From Leucobacter sp. UT-8R-CII-1-4 (GTDB lineage Bacteria; Actinomycetota; Actinomycetes; Actinomycetales; Microbacteriaceae): a stretch of DNA of 64,000 nucleotides. This document shows positions 59,811 through 64,000 of the stretch, piece by piece (position 1 is the stretch's first letter; every line of letters starts with the position of its first letter). Below the pieces are notes generated by a model that did not search any database, was not told where the DNA came from, and worked only from the letters and a program-made list of their open reading frames with translations. The DNA is taken from contig NZ_JASCRS010000003.1 in NCBI RefSeq assembly GCF_030010235.1, positions 358,393 through 422,392 on the forward strand, read 5' to 3'. A program made the position numbers and the translations under genes.

Positions 59811-60792
59811 CGAGCTTGACGCTCTGGCCGGTCTTCGCCGATTCAATTGACGCTTCGCATACGCGCAGCACGTTGAGGCCTTCTTGCAGGGTGACCGCTT
59901 CGCTTGGCTTGCCGAGGATTAGATCGCGGAATGCTTCGTGTTCGCTCTTGAGCGGCTCACGCTTATCAAGCGCGAAGCGAGTTACGGTTCCTTCGCTCAC
60001 TCCACGGAAAGCGATGACCGCATCCCAGTCGGAATCGATCGTGCCGTTCTCGTAGAAAGTGAGGTCTGCGGTGAGCGTATCTGCAATAAATGCGCCACGC
60101 TCACCGGTAACGAGTGTCAATCGTTCTTTAAACGGGGTGAGCCAGTTGACCAGGTGATTAGTGATGGTCCCGTTTGCAAGCTTTGCCGAAATGGTGACCA
60201 TGTCCTCATGCTGCCGCCCGCTTTGGAAAGCAGTCTGTGCCGCAACCTCTGCGTAGCTCGAGTTCGCTAGCCATGCGGTCAAATCGATGTCGTGGCTTCC
60301 AAGGTCTTTGACGACGCCAACATCTGCAATTCGCACTGGGAATGGCCCCTGGCGTCGAGTGTGGATCTGGTAAACCTGACCCAGTTCTCCCTGCTGCAGA
60401 CGCTTGCGTAACTCCATGAGCGCTGGATTGAACCGCTCAACGTGGCCGACTGCACCAATCAAACCGCGACTATCGAACGCCTCAGCAAGACGCTGTCCTG
60501 CTTCGACAGAGTGGGCAATCGGCTTTTCGATGAGGGCGTGCACGCCGGCTTCGGCAAGCTTGATACCAACCTCTTCGTGAAACTGTGTCGGCACAACGAC
60601 GACGGCTGCGTCGATACCGTGCTCGATTAGCGCTTCAACTGAATCGTAAAGCGGAAGGTTCCCGGCGACACCGTGTGGGTCGCCCATCGCGTCCGCCACG
60701 GCTACGAGCTCAACACCCTCAACCTCGCGAGCGACGCGTGCGTGGTGGCGGCCCATCATGCCAAGGCCAATGATTCCCATTTTCAGAGTCAT
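59794..60792 (-). CDS. Gfo/Idh/MocA-family sugar oxidoreductase
   Basis: 332 aa. Rossmann loop MGIIGLGMMGRHHARV, substrate/cofactor motif ALIEKPIAHS (E-K-P), catalytic-site GSHDIDLTAWL (Asp/His). In polysaccharide clusters such enzymes oxidise UDP-sugars at C3 as the first step to amino sugars, after which an acyltransferase acts; the next gene encodes one, although no aminotransferase is adjacent. Overlaps the DUF2304 gene by ATGA. Confidence 0.88.
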   Translation of the reverse strand: MTLKMGIIGLGMMGRHHARVAREVEGVELVAVADAMGDPHGVAGNLPLYDSVEALIEHGIDAAVVVVPTQFHEEVGIKLAEAGVHALIEKPIAHSVEAGQRLAEAFDSRGLIGAVGHVERFNPALMELRKRLQQGELGQVYQIHTRRQGPFPVRIADVGVVKDLGSHDIDLTAWLANSSYAEVAAQTAFQSGRQHEDMVTISAKLANGTITNHLVNWLTPFKERLTLVTGERGAFIADTLTADLTFYENGTIDSDWDAVIAFRGVSEGTVTRFALDKREPLKSEHEAFRDLILGKPSEAVTLQEGLNVLRVCEASIESAKTGQSVKLDATGA

Positions 60793-61169
60793 ACTGATTC
60801 ACCGCTTTCGTCGGATGGCTTGTGAGTCTGTTGTTGTTCGATCATTCTCGCCTCCATGAGAGCAACCGCCCGAGCAAGTCTGGTGACTCGAGCATCGCTG
60901 CGAGCCTGTGACCTGATCATCGCGACCACGAAGAGCATGCCGCCGAGAATTGAAACGTAGAGCAAGAGATCGGCACCTCTGCCGATTCCAAAAAAGTTTG
61001 CCACTGCAGTGAGTACCGTTGGAAACAGTATTGAGAGTACTGCGGCGAGTGCTGCAAGCAGCGCAAGAATTCGTTTTATCGCAAGAGAACGTTCGCCGCG
61101 CAAGAATCTAATTGAAAACAGAGCGATTGCCGCGACACCGATAATCAAGAGGAGCTGGAAGAAAGTCAT
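60789..61169 (-). CDS. DUF2304-family small membrane protein
   Basis: 126 aa, three hydrophobic helices (FFQLLLIIGVAAIALFSI; a second near 32-55; LLLYVSILGGMLFVVAMI), then a basic-amphipathic tail with ARLTRLAR-like pattern. The DUF2304 family is regularly encoded beside polyprenyl-phosphate glycosyltransferases, as here (7 nt from the GT2 gene). Likely a membrane partner of that transferase; unproven. Confidence 0.8.
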   Translation of the reverse strand: MTFFQLLLIIGVAAIALFSIRFLRGERSLAIKRILALLAALAAVLSILFPTVLTAVANFFGIGRGADLLLYVSILGGMLFVVAMIRSQARSDARVTRLARAVALMEARMIEQQQTHKPSDESGESV

Positions 61170-61175
61170 GGCTGC

Positions 61176-61901
61176 CTAACGAATGATCAGGTCGATAAGG
61201 ATATTGACCGAGTTGAGCAGGGACTGCCCCTTGGCTTTTGAATACTCGGTGTAGAGCACCTCGACCGGTTGTTCGGCGTAGGGCAGTCCAGTGCGGCCCA
61301 GTTGCGCAATAATCTCGGTCCCGTGGGCCATTCGATCTTGCTTGAGGTGAATCTTACGAACCGCGTCTTCGCGGATTACTCGCAGACCGTTGTGGGCATC
61401 AGTAAGACGCGTTCGTGTAGTCCAATTTGTCACCATGACGGCGGTTTTGAGAACTATTTTTTTGATAAGCCCGGGTTTGGTTCGATTGTCGAGAAAACGT
61501 GAGCCAAACACGATCGCGAGGTTTTCGTCTCGTGCCCGCTCAACCATTGCGAGGGCGTCTTGCACGCGATGCTGGCCGTCTGCGTCGAAAGTGACTACAT
61601 ATTTGGCGTTGCGCTCGATTGCGTAATCAAATCCGGTCTGCAGGGCAGCACCCTGGCCGAGGTTGATCGGGTGCGAAACTAATCTTGCGCCAGCCTTGCG
61701 AACAATCTCGCCACTACCGTCCTGCGACCCGTCATCGATGCAAACCACGTTGGGAAATGTGGGTAGCAGTCCTGTAACAACTTCGCCCACGACTGTGGCC
61801 TCGTTATAGAGGGGAATAATCACCCAGGTGTCGCTATTGGAGTGAGCGAAAGCCGCTGAGGGTGCAACAGATGTCGCTGGGTCGACGGGCAATTCGGTCA
61901 T
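61176..61901 (-). CDS. GT2-family polyprenyl-phosphate sugar transferase (DPM1-like)
   Basis: 241 aa from ATG 61901 (ATG 61910 is an alternative). WVIIPLYNEATVVGEVV, VVCIDDGSQDGSG, NLGQGAALQTGFDYAIE, VVTFDADGQH (D-x-D), LTDAHNGLRVI. Similar to dolichyl-phosphate-mannose synthase-like enzymes that charge polyprenyl-phosphate with a sugar. No membrane helices, so the DUF2304 protein may dock it. Confidence 0.87.
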   Translation of the reverse strand: MTELPVDPATSVAPSAAFAHSNSDTWVIIPLYNEATVVGEVVTGLLPTFPNVVCIDDGSQDGSGEIVRKAGARLVSHPINLGQGAALQTGFDYAIERNAKYVVTFDADGQHRVQDALAMVERARDENLAIVFGSRFLDNRTKPGLIKKIVLKTAVMVTNWTTRTRLTDAHNGLRVIREDAVRKIHLKQDRMAHGTEIIAQLGRTGLPYAEQPVEVLYTEYSKAKGQSLLNSVNILIDLIIR

Positions 61902-61988
61902 GAAACCCATTCTCTCAGAAATGAAGGTGGCGCGCGGCGTGTCCGAAAAATAGGATAGCTTGCTGCGATTAGGAGAAGACGGTACTTT

Positions 61989-62026
61989 AGTGGCAAAGTC
62001 TCAAGCTTTGGTTGAGACATGCCACT
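61989..62026 (+). promoter_or_regulatory. 5'-UTR hairpin of the LGFP-protein gene
   Basis: AGTGGC (61989-61994) pairs with GCCACT (62021-62026) and inside it GTCTCAA (61998-62004) with TTGAGAC (62012-62018). It abuts the GAGGAG ribosome site, so folding could affect translation or mRNA life. A possible -10 (TAGGAT) lies near 61953. No other gene is seen in this gap. Confidence 0.55.
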
Positions 62027-62039
62027 GAGGAGATAGCTT

Positions 62040-64000
62040 TTGTCCAACCACATAAAGGCACCGCGATTGCGACGGATAGTGCTTGCCGCTGCCGTTGCTC
62101 TCGGTATCGCGATGACTCCGCTTGTCGGTACTGCGACTCCTGCAGAAGCTGCCCCTGTCGCCGGCTTTAACCCCGGCAATATCATTGACGATTCATTGTT
62201 CTATAACGGCACTGCAATGACTGCGCCGGAGATTCAAACTTTCCTGAATCAGCGACTGGCTAATTGCAAGATCGGTCAGCCTCCATACATGCCAGGAGCC
62301 GTTTCGCCGAGCGGATCAGGCAACATTATTGCCAGTGCCTGCCTGAAATCGTTCAAACAGTCAACGACCAGCCGCCCCGCCGACGCATATTGCACTGGGT
62401 ATGTGGGTGTGCCAAATGAAACTTCGGCTCAAATCATTGAAAAAGTTGGCCGTGCGTGCGGGATCAGCCAAAAAGTGCTGCTCGTCATGCTAGAAAAAGA
62501 GCAGAGCCTGCTCACAGATGACTGGCCAGTCACACGTCAGTACAACTACGCGCTTGGCATGAATTGCCCCGATAGCGGTCCAGGCAACTCAGCAAACTGT
62601 GATGCTGCGAGTGCAGGCTTCGCATTGCAGCTATACCTTGGCGCCCGACAGCTGAAGGTATATAAGGGAAACCCAAACTCCTTTAACTACAAGCCTTTCC
62701 AAAACAACACAATTCAGTGGCACCCGAATGCGAGTTGTGGTACCTCACAGGTCTACATCGAGAACTGGGCGACCGCCGCGCTCTACATCTACACCCCTTA
62801 CCGACCCAATCAGGCGGCACTTAATGCGGGTTGGGGCACCGGAGACGGTTGCTCAAGTTACGGCAATCGAAACTTCTATAACTTCTACACCAGTTGGTTC
62901 GGCAGCTCAGCGGGCGTTTCTGTCACAGGAGTGATTCTTGAGACCTGGAACCGATTCGGTGGACTGAACGGTGTTCTTGGAGCACCGAAGCAGACGGCTC
63001 AATTTGTTGCGGCAAATGGTGGCGGATACGTCCAAGAGTTTGCAAACGGTGCCATCTTCTATGAGACAAGCACCGGCAAATCAACGGCAATGTCTGAGGG
63101 TCCCTTCCTCGCGAATTACCGCGACGCCGGATATGTTTCCGGCCCGTGGGCTTGGCCAACCGGAGACGCAAATTGCAATGTCCAGCCAAGCGGCTGCCTC
63201 ATGCCGTTCCAGAAGGGACGAGTCGCCTACTCGGTTGCCACCAAGGTTTCTCAGCTCGTACCGACCAAGCTGCTCGCCGAGTGGGATCGTCTCGGTGGCG
63301 TTGCCGGTGCCCTCGGGTACCCGGCAGACGCGCATGTGAGTGGCCTAGGCGGGGACCTCGCTCAACGCTTTGCCGGCGGTACGCTCGCCTGGTCTAACAA
63401 GGGATTTGCTGGCCAGATTGCTCCAGCGTTTTTGGATTACTGGAACTCAATCAATGGTCTGAAGACTATTGGCGCACCAATCGCAGCGCCGCAGCAACTT
63501 ACAGCAAACGGCGGGGGCTCCAGCCTTGAGTTCACTGCAGGCACGGTTTATACCTCCCCTGCTGGAACTTTCGGCATGACACATGGCCCGTTCCGTGATG
63601 GTTACTTGGCTGCTGGTGGTCCTGCTGGTTCGTGGGGTTGGCCTGCTGGTAATGCAGCGTGTGGCTTGATCAATAACGGTTGTTACATGGGTTTCCAGCA
63701 TGGAATCGGTATGTGGTCGGCTGGTACTGGCATGGTGCTGGTGTCTCAGGAATCGTTTGACCTCTGGAACCGTTCAAAGGGTTCGATTGGGTATCCGATT
63801 CGGGCGCCGAAGTTGCTGAGCGATAACGGTGGTGGTGAAGTGCAGGAGTTCCAGCTGGGAACGGTGTGGACTTCCCCTGCTGGCACGTTTGGTATGACGT
63901 ATGGTCCGTTCCGTGATGGTTACTTGGCTGCTGGTGGTCCTGCTGGTTCGTGGGGTTGGCCTGCTGGTAATGCAGCGTGTGGCTTGATCAATAACGGTTG
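62040..64000 (+). CDS. Secreted LGFP-repeat cell-wall protein (3' end beyond window)
   Basis: Starts at TTG 62040 with AGGAG 7 nt upstream; the frame is open to the end (653 codons), hence not closed here. Signal peptide ~1-39 (ends PAEAA). Residues ~40-295 form an N-terminal domain with LLVMLEKEQSLLTDDW (a Glu placed like that of lytic-transglycosylase-type proteins) and cysteine pairs. Then LGFP repeats of ~53 aa (GGLNGVLGAP, GGVAGALGYP, NGLKTIGAP, KGSIGYP; EF-x-x-G-x-x-Y/W). LGFP repeats bind the actinobacterial cell wall. The last 106-aa block is being duplicated almost exactly. Confidence 0.85.
   Translation, partial: MSNHIKAPRLRRIVLAAAVALGIAMTPLVGTATPAEAAPVAGFNPGNIIDDSLFYNGTAMTAPEIQTFLNQRLANCKIGQPPYMPGAVSPSGSGNIIASACLKSFKQSTTSRPADAYCTGYVGVPNETSAQIIEKVGRACGISQKVLLVMLEKEQSLLTDDWPVTRQYNYALGMNCPDSGPGNSANCDAASAGFALQLYLGARQLKVYKGNPNSFNYKPFQNNTIQWHPNASCGTSQVYIENWATAALYIYTPYRPNQAALNAGWGTGDGCSSYGNRNFYNFYTSWFGSSAGVSVTGVILETWNRFGGLNGVLGAPKQTAQFVAANGGGYVQEFANGAIFYETSTGKSTAMSEGPFLANYRDAGYVSGPWAWPTGDANCNVQPSGCLMPFQKGRVAYSVATKVSQLVPTKLLAEWDRLGGVAGALGYPADAHVSGLGGDLAQRFAGGTLAWSNKGFAGQIAPAFLDYWNSINGLKTIGAPIAAPQQLTANGGGSSLEFTAGTVYTSPAGTFGMTHGPFRDGYLAAGGPAGSWGWPAGNAACGLINNGCYMGFQHGIGMWSAGTGMVLVSQESFDLWNRSKGSIGYPIRAPKLLSDNGGGEVQEFQLGTVWTSPAGTFGMTYGPFRDGYLAAGGPAGSWGWPAGNAACGLINNG
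63588..64000 (+). repeat. Near-identical 318-bp repeat inside the LGFP gene
   Basis: The 95 bp at 63588-63682 recur exactly at 63906-64000 (offset 318 bp, 106 codons); the window ends within the copy. The repeated DNA prefers T-ending Gly, Ala and Pro codons, unlike the GC-ending usage of the gene's first half, indicating recent copying or gene conversion. Confidence 0.85.

Overview
The window reads as chromosome of an actinobacterium of the Microbacteriaceae type (Micrococcales). GC is moderately high and GTG/TTG starts are frequent. Many promoters put a TANNNT-like -10 box only 6-8 nt ahead of the start codon (leaderless mRNA). Other markers are a bS22 mini ribosomal protein, CcsB/ResB cytochrome c assembly, an LCP protein, dTDP-rhamnose genes and an LGFP-repeat protein. 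The genus cannot be fixed from the sequence. I saw no tRNA, rRNA, CRISPR array, transposase or phage gene.

1-6.3 kb: oxidative sugar or sugar-acid catabolism (mutarotase, enolase-superfamily dehydratase, two SDRs, FAH-family hydrolase) with IclR and GntR regulators and clear operators. 6.3-19.9 kb: housekeeping and stress genes. These are an aminotransferase, a DUF4870 protein, an orphan winged-helix regulator behind a long structured leader with a Cys-rich mini-ORF, upp, tadA, a lone CDF-type domain, proC, AraC plus proline dehydrogenase, Ktr K+ uptake, an ArsR-like repressor, bS22, and a thiol-redox set. 19.9-24.0 kb: a SipW-type signal peptidase with its exported surface proteins. 24.3-29.8 kb: a short archaeal-type AspRS, then an amino-acid ABC importer, flavin monooxygenase and GNAT operon resembling S-alkyl-cysteine salvage, preceded by a second Cys-rich (apparently leaderless) upstream ORF.

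29.9-40.7 kb: System II cytochrome c biogenesis (phosphatase, TlpA/ResA, CcdA, ResB ... CcsB), split by a 6-kb block with a polyamine-type ABC importer on the opposite strand, a FadR-like regulator and a free-standing Cache-like protein. 40.7-45.8 kb: two drug-efflux modules, PadR-DUF1048-ABC and MarR-MFS, each with conspicuous operator DNA. 45.8-47.5 kb: purK-purE. 47.6-64 kb: cell-envelope glycan genes, namely galE, an LCP ligase, six glycosyltransferases, a complete dTDP-L-rhamnose pathway (rmlA, rmlB, fused rmlC-rmlD), a Gfo/Idh plus LpxA-like acyltransferase pair, DUF2304, and a large LGFP-repeat exoprotein cut by the window end.

The strongest candidate for something undescribed is a cysteine-responsive expression network. 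Two unrelated transcription units carry Cys-rich upstream ORFs. In one of them the upstream ORF start is perfectly complementary over 13 nt to the start codon region of the downstream regulator gene.
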